Assembly (NCBI GenBank): GCA_036675345.1
Contig: JAKFFE010000038.1
Location: 1 to 61,906 of the forward strand
Origin: JALYOC01 sp036675345
Lineage (GTDB): Bacteria > Myxococcota > Myxococcia > Myxococcales > Myxococcaceae
Direction: 5' to 3'
Length of the DNA: 61,906 nucleotides
Part shown: in pieces, positions 32,942 to 41,547 of the stretch
How the letters are laid out: each line of letters opens with the position of its first letter
How positions within the stretch are numbered: the first letter of the stretch is position 1
Translations under genes and position numbers: made by a program
Notes under the pieces: model-generated
Database searches by the model: none
Seen by the model: the letters and a program-made list of their open reading frames with translations, nothing else
What the model was told of the DNA's origin: nothing

Positions 32942-33891
32942 TCGCCGCCCTCCAGGAAGGCCAGGATCGGCGCGAACACATCGGCGGGGGCCCCGTCTCC
33001 CAGCAGCATCGAGAGGTGGGAGTAGTCCTCCCGGTGCAGGTACAGCCGCGAGAGCAGCCGGACCTTCACCGTCTGGGGGTGCAGCTCGCGCAGCGGCGAG
33101 GCGTACTCTGGGTGTCCCACGTAGCTGAGCAGCGGCAGCACCAGGTAGGTGGGCGCGGTCAGCTTCTCCAGCCGCCGCTTCACCGAGTCCCCCTCCCCCA
33201 GGGAGAGATCTCCGTCCCGCATCCACTGCAGCCACTCACCGCGCTGGATCGCCGGCAGCGGCCGGGAGGTGGCCGCGCGGATCGCAGAGGCGCGGGCAGC
33301 GGAGATCACCGCCGAGCGCAGGAACAGGAATTCGAACGCCTCCGGGTCGGCGCCGAACGCGGAGGTCCCGGTCAGCACCTGCTCCAGCCGGCGGTTCGGA
33401 AGCGCCGGCTCCGCCGGGGTGGCCAGGGCGATCACCCGCCCCACCTCCTCGCGGTCGGCCACCGCGGCCAGCAGCAGCGATCCGCCAAAGCCATGGCCGA
33501 CCAGATCGGGAGTGCCGCCGGTGAGACGGCGGACCTCGGCGATCGCCCGGGGCAGATCGGTGCGAACGAGCTCCCGCAGGGACAGCGACGCCGACGGGGG
33601 CGCCTGGGAGGAGCCCTGCCCGCGGGCCTCCAGCACGAACACCTCCCGGCCCTCACGCTGCAGGGAGGGGGCCAGGCCGAAGCCCTCCAGCTCGAAGCTG
33701 GCGCGGGTAAAGCCCAGCTCGGGGACCATCAGCACCGCCGGCCCGGTGCGGGGCACCGCGGGGACGTAGCGGAACAGACTCAGCTGCACCCCATCCGCGG
33801 TGGAGACCCGGTGATGCCACACCCCCGGCGCCAGCAACCGGGGCGAGGGCGCGACGGCCAGCAGCACCGCCAACAGCCCCGCCGGAATCAC
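32938..33891 (-). CDS. Alpha/beta-hydrolase homologue lacking the catalytic serine
   Basis: 317 residues, homologous in layout to the next gene: exported start (MIPAGLLAVLLAVAPS), the strand-helix run of the fold, the elbow and a terminal His region (DYSHLSMLLGD). The elbow reads VGHGFGGS with Gly134 in place of the nucleophilic serine, so it should be catalytically dead unless another residue substitutes. Tandem with an intact copy, it may be a regulatory or binding partner. Overlaps the regulator gene upstream. Confidence 0.85.
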   Translation of the reverse strand: MIPAGLLAVLLAVAPSPRLLAPGVWHHRVSTADGVQLSLFRYVPAVPRTGPAVLMVPELGFTRASFELEGFGLAPSLQREGREVFVLEARGQGSSQAPPSASLSLRELVRTDLPRAIAEVRRLTGGTPDLVGHGFGGSLLLAAVADREEVGRVIALATPAEPALPNRRLEQVLTGTSAFGADPEAFEFLFLRSAVISAARASAIRAATSRPLPAIQRGEWLQWMRDGDLSLGEGDSVKRRLEKLTAPTYLVLPLLSYVGHPEYASPLRELHPQTVKVRLLSRLYLHREDYSHLSMLLGDGAPADVFAPILAFLEGGE

Positions 33892-34544
33892 ACCTCCACC
33901 AACCCGGCCTTGAGCGCCAGCACCACCGCGTCCACGTGGGAGTTGACGCCCATCTTCCGGTAGATGTGCGAGAGGTGGGTGCGCACCGTGCGCCGCTCGA
34001 TGGTCATCACCCGCCCCACCTCGGCGTTGGAGAGCCCCTTGGTCACGTAGCGCAGCACCTCGAACTCCACCTCGGAGAGCCCCCAGGGATTGGAGTTGGC
34101 CGGCTGGGGGCGCGCCTGGATCGACTGGAAGTAGTTCCAGAACCGCTTGGCGATGATCGGCTCCAGCACCGTGCCCCCGTCCAGCACCTCCCGGATCCCA
34201 CTGCGGATCTTGTCCGGTCCCACCCGCTTGACCAGGTAACCCGACGCGCCGGCGGAGATCGCCTCGTAGACCTTCTGCTCATCCTCGAACGAGGTGAGGA
34301 TCAGGATCTCCACCTCCGGGGCCCGGCGCTTCACCTTCTCGGTGACCTGGATCCCATTGAGCGAGGGCAGCTCCAGATCCAGCAGCACCAGCTGCGGACG
34401 GACCCGGATGATCTCCTCCACCGCCTGCTCGCCATCCTGGGCGGTGCCCACCAGCTCCAGCTCCTCGTACCGGCCCAGGGCCTTGGTCAGGCTGCGCAGC
34501 AGCTGCGGCTGGTCCTCGACGATGAAGTAGCGGATCCGCTCCAT
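33888..34544 (-). CDS. NarL/LuxR-family response regulator
   Basis: 218 residues. Receiver domain at 1-120 with Asp56 in LVLLDLELPS, acidic pocket IVEDQ and Lys in YLVKRV; LuxR-type helix-turn-helix at the C-terminus (LSEVEFEVLRYVTKGLSNAEVGRVM, then VRTHLSHIYRKMGV). It probably binds DNA when phosphorylated. First gene of the seven-gene minus-strand operon; divergent from a histidine kinase gene 163 bases away, its most likely partner. ATG 34544 precedes the receiver directly. Confidence 0.93.
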   Translation of the reverse strand: MERIRYFIVEDQPQLLRSLTKALGRYEELELVGTAQDGEQAVEEIIRVRPQLVLLDLELPSLNGIQVTEKVKRRAPEVEILILTSFEDEQKVYEAISAGASGYLVKRVGPDKIRSGIREVLDGGTVLEPIIAKRFWNYFQSIQARPQPANSNPWGLSEVEFEVLRYVTKGLSNAEVGRVMTIERRTVRTHLSHIYRKMGVNSHVDAVVLALKAGLVEV

Positions 34545-34707
34545 GGGTTCAGCGGAGGCTAGTCCAGAACCGGTTGCGTCCACCGCTCAACAGACAGACC
34601 CGGCCCGGGGTGGCCCGGTTGCCTGGCCGTCCACACCCTCTGCTCCGCAACCAACAACAGGGGGGACCACAGGCGTGTCGCAGCACGTCAGGATACCAGC
34701 AGAGGCG

Positions 34708-36423
34708 ATGGGGATCTGGCGCGGACTTCCGGAGCGGGTGCGCCGGGGGCTGGACGCGGAACTGACCGCGGCCGCCGCCGGGCAGGTCCCCCACCCCCAG
34801 GTGGTGCGCTGGGGCGCCTACGAGGCCGAGCTCTCTTCCGAGGCGGTGCTGGTGGCCTTGCGTCCCGCGCCCGGGATCCCGCTGGTCCTGGTGGTGGAGG
34901 ACGACGACGCGATCCGCGAGGCGGTGGTGGTGCTGCTGTTGGAGGCCGGGTACGCCACCTTGGAGGCCGAACACGGGGCCCGGGCCTGGGCACTGCTGGA
35001 GTCGGGGCTGAGGCCCTCGCTGATCCTGCTGGATCTGATCATGCCGGTGATGGATGGGCAGACCCTGTTGGAGCGCCTGAACCAGCACTCCCATCACCGG
35101 GCGATTCCGGTGGTGGTGCTGACCGCCGCGACCGAACCCCCGGTGGCGACGCGCACCCTGCTGCGCAAGCCCTTCCAGCTCACCCAGGTGTTGGAGGTGG
35201 TGCGCAACCACTGTGGCCCCTCCCCGGCCCAGCCGCTGGACTTCCAGTTGCTGTTCGAGCTGATTCCCGGGCTGTACCTGGTGCTCAAGCCGGACCTGAC
35301 CATCGTCGCCGCCAGCGAGGCCTACCTGAAGGCCACGATGACCCGACGCGGGTCGCTGATCGGACGCGGGCTGTTCGAGGCCTTCCCCGGCAACCCGCAA
35401 GATCCCCAGGACGACGGGGCCCGCAACCTCCGCGCGTCCCTGGAGAAGGTGCTGCGGGATCGGATCCCGGACTCGATGGCGGTGCAGAAGTACGACATCC
35501 GCCGTCCGGAATCGGAGGGGGGAGGCTTCGAGGAGCGCTGGTGGAGCCCGATCAACTCGCCGGTGGTCGGCCCGGATCGCCGGCTGGAGTTCATCATCCA
35601 CCGGGTGGAGGACGTGACCGACTTTGTCCGGCTCAAGCTGCGGGAGGCGGAGGATCAGCGGACCGCGGAGGCGCTGAAGAGCTACGCGGCGAAGATGGAG
35701 GCGGAGGTGTTCGCTCGCGGCCGGGAGCTGGAGGTGGCCCGGCGGCACTCCGAGCTGGAGCAACTGCTGATCGGCATCGTCAGTCATGACCTGCGCACCC
35801 CGATCCAATCGATCGTGCTGGGGGCCGCCACCCTGCTGCGGCGCAACGCGCTCACCGACCGCCAGCGGGACACGGTGGGCCGGATCCTCAGCGCCGGGGA
35901 CCGGGCCACCCGGATGATCCGCGATCTGCTGGACTTCACCCGCGCCCGGGTCGGCGAGGGGATTCCGATCGAGCGCGCACCGGCCAACCTTCACGCGCTG
36001 GTGCGGGAGGTGGTGGACGAGATGCGGACCTCGATCCCGGAGAGGAAGTTCGTGCTGGAGTCGGAAGGCGACGCCACCGGCCGCTGGGACGCGGACCGCC
36101 TCTCCCAGCTGCTCTCCAACCTGGTCTCCAACGCCGCCGCCTACAGCCCCCAGGACACCCCGGTGCGGGTGCGGACCTGGGCAGAAGCGGAACAGGTCGC
36201 GATCAGCATCCACAACCAGGGAGACCCAATCCCGGCCCGGCTCCTCCCCTCCTTGTTCAAGCCACTCAACCGCGGCCCCCGGGTGGCCCACGCCAACCGC
36301 AGCATCGGGCTGGGCCTGTTCATCGCCCAGTCGATTGCCCAGGCCCACGGGGGGAGGATCGAGGCGGACTCCGCCCCCGAACGCGGGACCACCTTCACGG
36401 TGCGCCTTCCCCGGGACGGGTAG
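34708..36423 (+). CDS. Sensor histidine kinase with N-terminal receiver (REC-PAS-HisKA-HATPase)
   Basis: 571 residues, no membrane helices. The N-terminal receiver (about 58-165) has EDDD, phospho-acceptor Asp109 (ILLDLIMPVMDG) and Lys in LRKPFQ. A PAS-like domain follows (about 180-300: FELIPGLYLVLKPDLTIVAASEAYLKAT), then HisKA with His360 in IVSHDLRTPIQS, and HATPase with NLVSNAAAYSP and RSIGLGLFIA. The second ATP-lid motif reads HNQGDPIPARLLP rather than DxGxG, a variation that may lower kinase activity. I use ATG 34708 (AGAGG just upstream); a longer frame begins at 34543. Divergent from the LuxR regulator, and convergent with a stand-alone receiver. Confidence 0.88.
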   Translation: MGIWRGLPERVRRGLDAELTAAAAGQVPHPQVVRWGAYEAELSSEAVLVALRPAPGIPLVLVVEDDDAIREAVVVLLLEAGYATLEAEHGARAWALLESGLRPSLILLDLIMPVMDGQTLLERLNQHSHHRAIPVVVLTAATEPPVATRTLLRKPFQLTQVLEVVRNHCGPSPAQPLDFQLLFELIPGLYLVLKPDLTIVAASEAYLKATMTRRGSLIGRGLFEAFPGNPQDPQDDGARNLRASLEKVLRDRIPDSMAVQKYDIRRPESEGGGFEERWWSPINSPVVGPDRRLEFIIHRVEDVTDFVRLKLREAEDQRTAEALKSYAAKMEAEVFARGRELEVARRHSELEQLLIGIVSHDLRTPIQSIVLGAATLLRRNALTDRQRDTVGRILSAGDRATRMIRDLLDFTRARVGEGIPIERAPANLHALVREVVDEMRTSIPERKFVLESEGDATGRWDADRLSQLLSNLVSNAAAYSPQDTPVRVRTWAEAEQVAISIHNQGDPIPARLLPSLFKPLNRGPRVAHANRSIGLGLFIAQSIAQAHGGRIEADSAPERGTTFTVRLPRDG

Positions 36424-36907
36424 GCCGCGCCACCGCATCCTGGGGCCGCACTCCGGTCATCTCCTCCACCACCTCCAGCAGCTCGTCCACCGTCCAGGGC
36501 TTGGCCAGGTGACGGACCTTCTGGAAGTCGCGGAGGTGATCGATCAGCTCCGGCATCAGGAAGGCGGAGATGATCGTCACCGGGATGTCTTGCGTCTCCG
36601 GGCTGCGGCGCAGGCTGGTCAGCACCCGCAGGGTGTCTCCATCCTCCACCCGCAGATCGAGGATGATCCCCTCCGGCCGCTGCTGGTGCACCACCCGGAG
36701 CACGTCCGCTGCCCGGGTGATCAGGGTGAGGTGGAAGCGATGGCGGTTGGCCACCGCGGTGTACGCCTTCTGCTGGATCGGGTCGTCCTCCACCACCAGC
36801 AGCCGCACCGGATCCTGATCGAGATCCCGGGGCTCGCCAGAGTCCGGCCAGGGCATGGTCAGGGTCGGCGTCTCGCGCGCCCGGCGGCGGTTGTGGATGC
36901 TCATCAT
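36395..36907 (-). CDS. Stand-alone response regulator receiver
   Basis: 170 residues. A 30-residue disordered lead is followed by a CheY-like receiver: VVEDDP acidic pocket, Asp84 in GIILDLRVEDG, Ser in TIISAF, Lys136 in HLAKPW. No output domain. The two starts ATG 36907 and 36904 lie 3 and 6 bases after GGAG. The gene overlaps the 3' end of the convergent REC-PAS kinase by 29 bases and is divergent from the FHA kinase, so it sits between two likely phosphodonors. Confidence 0.85.
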   Translation of the reverse strand: MMSIHNRRRARETPTLTMPWPDSGEPRDLDQDPVRLLVVEDDPIQQKAYTAVANRHRFHLTLITRAADVLRVVHQQRPEGIILDLRVEDGDTLRVLTSLRRSPETQDIPVTIISAFLMPELIDHLRDFQKVRHLAKPWTVDELLEVVEEMTGVRPQDAVARPTRPGEGAP

Positions 36908-37088
36908 CCACTCCGGTTCAGCAACGGCTGTGCCACCCTCCAGACGGCCGGGCTCCCTGTGGGTGGCCTCCGCGTCCGCGCCCGCCAGGTGGGTCCCGCC
37001 GGACCCGGCGCGCAGGTTTACCCCGCCTCCCCGCCTCCTCCTCCCAGCGAGACCGGCGCTGGCAGGCAAACTGCAACAACCCTGGCAC

Positions 37089-38951
37089 ATGAACCTCCTT
37101 GACCGAGAGAACCGGACCGAATTTGCGCCCGCGCGTTCCTCGGATTCCACCCGGAGGCCGACCCTGGTGCTGCTGGAGGGATCGGTCGGTGGAGGCGATG
37201 GCCGGACCTTCCCGCTCCAGGGAGAGGAGACCGTGCTCGGCCGGGACCCGGGTTGCGGGCTCACCGTGAACGACTCCGGGGTCTCCCGCAACCACGCCAA
37301 GCTGGTCCTCTCCCGGTCCGGCGCCTGGCTGTACGACCTGGGCTCCCGCAATGGCACCTTCCTCAACGGCCAGCGGGTCTCCACCCCCTGTGAGCTCAAG
37401 GAGGGAGACCGGATCCAGCTGGGGCTGACCACCGTCCTCCAGTTCTCCCTGGGGATCTCCGAGGAGACCGCCCGGCAGCAGGCGGCGCTGAAGTCGGCCC
37501 CGATCGCGATCTGGGAGTGCAAGCTGACCGATGGTTCGGTCAAGTGGTCCGGCCAGGTGGATCGCAGCCTGGGACTCTCGCCGGGGACCCTGGCCGGGCG
37601 CACCGGGCGGATGGTGGACTTCGTCACCCCCGAGGATCGGGCGGCGGTGGTGGAGATCCTGTCCGTGGCAGCGGCCCACGGGGCGGAGGTCAGCTTCGAG
37701 TGCCGGCTGCTGGTGCTGGCCCAGGAGCGCTGGGTGCACTGCAAAGGCGAGGTGCTGCGCGGCGCCGACGGCCGCCCGGCCCGGATCATCGGCACCCTCA
37801 CCGACATCAGCGCCCGCAAGCGGTTGGAGCTGGAGCTGAAGAAGCAGATGGCGCTCTTCGAGAGCCTCTACGACGGGGTGGTGGTCACCGGGCTGGATGG
37901 CCGGATCCTGGAGTGGAACTCCAGCGCCCAGACCATGTTCGGCTTTCCCCGGGAGCAGGCGCAGGGAGAGACCCTGTTCGAGCTGCTGGGCGCCCGGAAC
38001 GCGCCGCTGCTCAAGGACGCGATGGCCCTGGCGCTTCAGTCGCAGGGCCGGTGGACCGCGGAGTTGGAGCTGCGGACCCACCAGGGCGAGGTGCGCTGGT
38101 GCGAGATCGTGGGCGTGCTGCTGCCGGGAGAGACCGACGAGCGCACCACCTGCATCCTCACCCACCGGGACGTGGGAGACCGCAAGCGGCTGCAGGCCCA
38201 GCTCTCCTCCTCCGAACGGCTGGCGTCGCTGGGAACGCTCAGCGGCGGGATCGCCCATGAGATCAACAACCCGCTGGCCTTCGTGCTGGCCAACCTCCGC
38301 TTCCTGGGCGACCAGCTGCTGGAGCTGACCCCGCCCGGCGGGGATCCCCGCTACGCGGAGTGCCAGGAGGTCCTGCGGGAGACGCAGGAGGGGGCCAAGC
38401 GGATCCAGGACATCGTCCAGGGGCTGAAGGTCTTCTCCCGTGATGAGCGCTTCGAGGATCAGGGGCCCTCCGATCTGCGCCGGGCGGTGGAGTTGGGGAT
38501 GAAGCTCTCCTCGAACCTGGTCCGCCACCGGGCCCGGGTGGAGACGCAGTTGGAGGCCCTGCCCTTGGTCATGGGGGGCGAGGCCAAGTGGGTCCAGGTG
38601 GTGGTGAACCTCCTGATGAACGCCTCCCAGGCCATCCCCCCGAAGTCAGGGGTGGAGGGCGTGGTCCGGGTCACGGTGCGAGCGGGCCCGCCCGGGTTCT
38701 GCCTGCTGGAGATCTCGGACAACGGCGCCGGGGTTCCGCCCGAGCTGCGGGCCCGGATCTTCGAACCGTTCTTCACCACCCGGCCGATTGGCGCCGGCAC
38801 CGGGCTGGGCCTCTCGGTGTGCCACGGGATCGTGGAGGCCCTGGGCGGGCGGATCGAGCTGGCCGACGATCACCTGGGCCCGGGCACCACCTTCCGGCTG
38901 TTCGCGCCCCTGGCCGCGGTGGAAGCCCAGCCGAGGATCGCCGCGGTCTAG
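37089..38951 (+). CDS. FHA-domain sensor histidine kinase (FHA-PAS-PAS-HisKA-HATPase)
   Basis: 620 residues. FHA domain at about 25-120 with Gly51-Arg52, SRNHAK (66-71) and NGT (88-90), so it should bind phosphothreonine peptides. Two PAS domains follow (about 130-245, with a PAC-like tail HCKGEVLRGADGRPARIIGTLTDIS, and 255-370). HisKA His390 is in GGIAHEINNPLAFVL; HATPase N box VNLLMNASQAI, G1 DNGAGVPPE, G2 GTGLGLS. It joins Ser/Thr-kinase signalling to a His-Asp relay. ATG 37089 is the first start before the FHA fold. Its stop overlaps the convergent pseudokinase gene by four bases. Confidence 0.92.
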   Translation: MNLLDRENRTEFAPARSSDSTRRPTLVLLEGSVGGGDGRTFPLQGEETVLGRDPGCGLTVNDSGVSRNHAKLVLSRSGAWLYDLGSRNGTFLNGQRVSTPCELKEGDRIQLGLTTVLQFSLGISEETARQQAALKSAPIAIWECKLTDGSVKWSGQVDRSLGLSPGTLAGRTGRMVDFVTPEDRAAVVEILSVAAAHGAEVSFECRLLVLAQERWVHCKGEVLRGADGRPARIIGTLTDISARKRLELELKKQMALFESLYDGVVVTGLDGRILEWNSSAQTMFGFPREQAQGETLFELLGARNAPLLKDAMALALQSQGRWTAELELRTHQGEVRWCEIVGVLLPGETDERTTCILTHRDVGDRKRLQAQLSSSERLASLGTLSGGIAHEINNPLAFVLANLRFLGDQLLELTPPGGDPRYAECQEVLRETQEGAKRIQDIVQGLKVFSRDERFEDQGPSDLRRAVELGMKLSSNLVRHRARVETQLEALPLVMGGEAKWVQVVVNLLMNASQAIPPKSGVEGVVRVTVRAGPPGFCLLEISDNGAGVPPELRARIFEPFFTTRPIGAGTGLGLSVCHGIVEALGGRIELADDHLGPGTTFRLFAPLAAVEAQPRIAAV

Positions 38952-41128
38952 CGCTTGGGGCGCGCGCTGCGGAACTTCTGCTCCACCTTGCGCAGCTTGC
39001 CCTTCTCGAACGCCAATTCCAGATTGCGCCGGTCGCCGGACTCCACCGACTCCAGCACCACCTTCCGCACCCCGGGCTGCACCGGGTACTTGAGCAGCGG
39101 GGTCCGCCGCTTCACCCGCTGATCGTCGATGTAGACGATGGCCGGGATGTCCGAGGTCAGCGACAGGAAGGCGGCGCGGTCCCTGGGCGGTGGGCGATGG
39201 AAGTGGGAGTCGTCCGGATCGTTGGCCGCCTCCGCCTTCTGCGGCGGGGTCAGCTCCGGACCCGGGGCCTCGAAGGTCGGGACCGGGCGCTGCGGCAGCG
39301 GCGGCGGCTCCTTCCCCTCCTCCTCGGTGCGGAAGTACTTCTTCAGCGCCCCGTTCACCGTCTGGTAGGCGGGATCATACGGTTCGGACGCGTTCCCCGG
39401 CCCGGCCGGCGCCTCGGGGACCACCCCCCGCTTGCCGGTCCCGTAGCGCCGGATCGCCAGCGCGAAGCTGAAGGCGCCAATGAAGGCCAGGCCCAGCGCC
39501 ACCATCAGCATCCGCTTGCGGCGCTTGGCGTCGTCGGCCAGGTAGCGCTCGGAGGTGTTCAGCGGCTTGGGGATCCCCTGGTTGGTGTCCGGAGGCATCG
39601 CCGCGTAGTCCAGGGGGCCGGTGATCTCCATCACCTTCATGTTCCGGGGCGGAGGGGGCAGCATCCCCTTGGGCCCGGAGGCCTTGGGCGGCTCCTTCTC
39701 CCTGGCGCCGGCGGCCAGTGCTTCCTTGAGCTGATCCAGGTTGGCGCGGGCGGTGCGCTCCTCCTGCACCCCGCCGGCGTCGGTCTCCGGGGAGGAGAAG
39801 TCCTCGATGAACTTCACCCGCGGGTTCCGGGCCACCGGCCGGCCGGTGACCACCTGCGGCTGGGGCCCGCCCCGCGGGTTGCGCGGCTTGGGCGGCGGAG
39901 CCCCGGAGGGCGCCTCCCACCCCTTCTCCAGCGGCCCGGCATGGCTGGGGCTGGTGTCCTCCTCGAACTTCGGCTCCAGCATCCCGCGCGGCACCGCCTT
40001 GAGCCCGCTGGGGCGGCCCTCCTCGCCGGGATCGGTCAGCCCGCTGGAGCGCACCGGTTCCCTGTACTCCTCGAACAGCGGCGAGGCCTGCATCGTCTCC
40101 GCCGCTGGATCGGTGCTCAGCGGCAGATCGAACGGGCGCGGCCCGGAGAAGGACGGCCGCAGCTCCACCACCTGGGTCCGCTCGGTGACCGGGGGGAGAT
40201 CCGCGCCCCGGACCTCCCGGAGCACGAAGGCGTCCGCCACCGGGACCGGGCCCAGGTTCAGCGCCGCATCCTTGGGCCGCAGCGGCTCCAGGAACCGGCG
40301 CAGGTCGTCGGCGGGAGGGATCCCCCCGTTGTTGGCCAGGAAGTTCCGCAGCGCGGTGGCGAACTCCCCCGCCCCCCGGAAGCGCCGGCCCTCGGAAAGC
40401 TCCAGGGCCCGCATCACGATCGGATCCAGCCGGGCGTTGAGCCGGCGATCCAGCCGCGAGGGCGGCGGGAGGATCCCGGAGCGGGTGCTCATCGTCCCGG
40501 AGCGATCGCCGATCGGCTCGCGCAGGGTGAGCAGTTCGTAAGTGATCGCCCCCAGCGAGTAGATGTCCGACTCGATGCTCGGCTCGTCCCCCTTGGCGAC
40601 CTCCGGGGCCCGGTAGGCGTCTCGCCCCCGCCCGGCGAAGGACTTCCGCAGCCCGGGGACCGCGTGCAGCGCCTTGAGCGCGCCAAAGTCGCAGATCGCC
40701 GGGAAGCCGTCGGGGTCCAGCAGGATGTTGCCGGGGGTGAGCGCGCCGTGGATCGCGCCCGCGTCGTGCGCCAGCTGCACCGTCTCCAGCACCTGGATGA
40801 TCACCCACATCGCCAGCGGCGGCGGGAGGACGTACTCCTTGGAGGTCAGCTTGGAGAGCACCTGCCCCAAGGTGACCCCCTCCACCGCCTGGCGCACCAC
40901 CGCCAGCCGGTCCTTGAGCAGGCCGATCTCCAGGTAGCGGACGATCCCCCGGGCCCGGATCGTGCCCAGCTGCCGGGCGGTCTCGGCCAGCTCCTGGGCG
41001 TAGCGGACATCCGAGGTCTTGGCGTGGAACAGCTTGAGGACGACCGGCTCGTCCTCGTCGCGCAAGCCGGCGTAGAGCTCGGAGAGCTCCCCGGTCTCCA
41101 CCCGGCCGGTGAGGCGATAGCGGCTCAT
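38948..41128 (-). CDS. Membrane Ser/Thr-kinase homologue, predicted pseudokinase, with PEGA-like domain
   Basis: 726 residues. The N-terminal 270 residues follow the Hanks kinase fold: VVLKLFH (Lys32), APE-like YRAPEVAKGDEPSIESDIYSLGAITYELL, and DFG at 147-149. But the catalytic loop reads HGALTPGNILL: the HRD aspartate is Ala129 and the following Lys is Thr, and the glycine loop is degenerate. Phosphotransfer is thus unlikely. A long Pro-rich cytoplasmic linker (280-535) precedes one membrane helix (about 540-560) and a periplasmic part ending in a PEGA-like beta domain (IVYIDDQRVKRRTPLLKYPVQPG). ATG 41128 overlaps the upstream zinc-ribbon gene. Confidence 0.88.
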   Translation of the reverse strand: MSRYRLTGRVETGELSELYAGLRDEDEPVVLKLFHAKTSDVRYAQELAETARQLGTIRARGIVRYLEIGLLKDRLAVVRQAVEGVTLGQVLSKLTSKEYVLPPPLAMWVIIQVLETVQLAHDAGAIHGALTPGNILLDPDGFPAICDFGALKALHAVPGLRKSFAGRGRDAYRAPEVAKGDEPSIESDIYSLGAITYELLTLREPIGDRSGTMSTRSGILPPPSRLDRRLNARLDPIVMRALELSEGRRFRGAGEFATALRNFLANNGGIPPADDLRRFLEPLRPKDAALNLGPVPVADAFVLREVRGADLPPVTERTQVVELRPSFSGPRPFDLPLSTDPAAETMQASPLFEEYREPVRSSGLTDPGEEGRPSGLKAVPRGMLEPKFEEDTSPSHAGPLEKGWEAPSGAPPPKPRNPRGGPQPQVVTGRPVARNPRVKFIEDFSSPETDAGGVQEERTARANLDQLKEALAAGAREKEPPKASGPKGMLPPPPRNMKVMEITGPLDYAAMPPDTNQGIPKPLNTSERYLADDAKRRKRMLMVALGLAFIGAFSFALAIRRYGTGKRGVVPEAPAGPGNASEPYDPAYQTVNGALKKYFRTEEEGKEPPPLPQRPVPTFEAPGPELTPPQKAEAANDPDDSHFHRPPPRDRAAFLSLTSDIPAIVYIDDQRVKRRTPLLKYPVQPGVRKVVLESVESGDRRNLELAFEKGKLRKVEQKFRSARPKR

Positions 41129-41430
41129 TTCCGCTTCGCCGCCCGCGAGCGCCGCAAGGGGCTCTCCAGCGCCGAGAACACGAAGCCGCACCACACGCAG
41201 GTCTCGCCCTTGCGGCCCTTGGGCAGCTCCAGCAGACAGCCGGGGCAGCGAGGACGCGGCCGACCCAGCTTGACCAAAGGGGCCTTGGCGGCGGGCCGCT
41301 GCTTGAGCTCCGCGGTGGTGAGCCGGACCTTCGCCTCCAGCAACATCACCCTCCGCTCCAGATCCAGCACCCGGGAACCCAGGCGTTCGCGCAACTCACT
41401 GTCCTGGACTGCACGACGTCGCGAACGCAT
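41125..41430 (-). CDS. Small coiled-coil/zinc-ribbon protein paired with the pseudokinase
   Basis: 101 residues. A basic N-terminus and a heptad-like helix (LRERLGSRVLDLERRVMLLEAKVRLTTAELKQR) are followed by a CPGC and CVWC pair separated by 16 residues, a probable zinc ribbon, and a very basic tail (LRRSRAAKRK). The stop overlaps the pseudokinase ATG, so the two products are made together. GTG 41451 is an alternative start adding seven residues. No family recognised; it could be a nucleic-acid-binding or scaffold protein. Confidence 0.7.
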   Translation of the reverse strand: MRSRRRAVQDSELRERLGSRVLDLERRVMLLEAKVRLTTAELKQRPAAKAPLVKLGRPRPRCPGCLLELPKGRKGETCVWCGFVFSALESPLRRSRAAKRK

Positions 41431-41547
41431 GGAAGGACCCCAGAGTGCCACGTCCCTTCGGAGTGCGGCAAGGAGAGGAAACCGGCAGGCAGGCAGGCGA
41501 AGTCAAAGCTGGGCAAAGCCGGATCCGGTGGTCATGATGACCCTCCC

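Noticed and set aside
30528..32981. 817-codon minus-strand frame joining the hydrolase region to the M16 peptidase
   Set aside because: Only the part from ATG 31829 resembles M16; the upstream part is out of frame with the real hydrolase gene ending at 31880.
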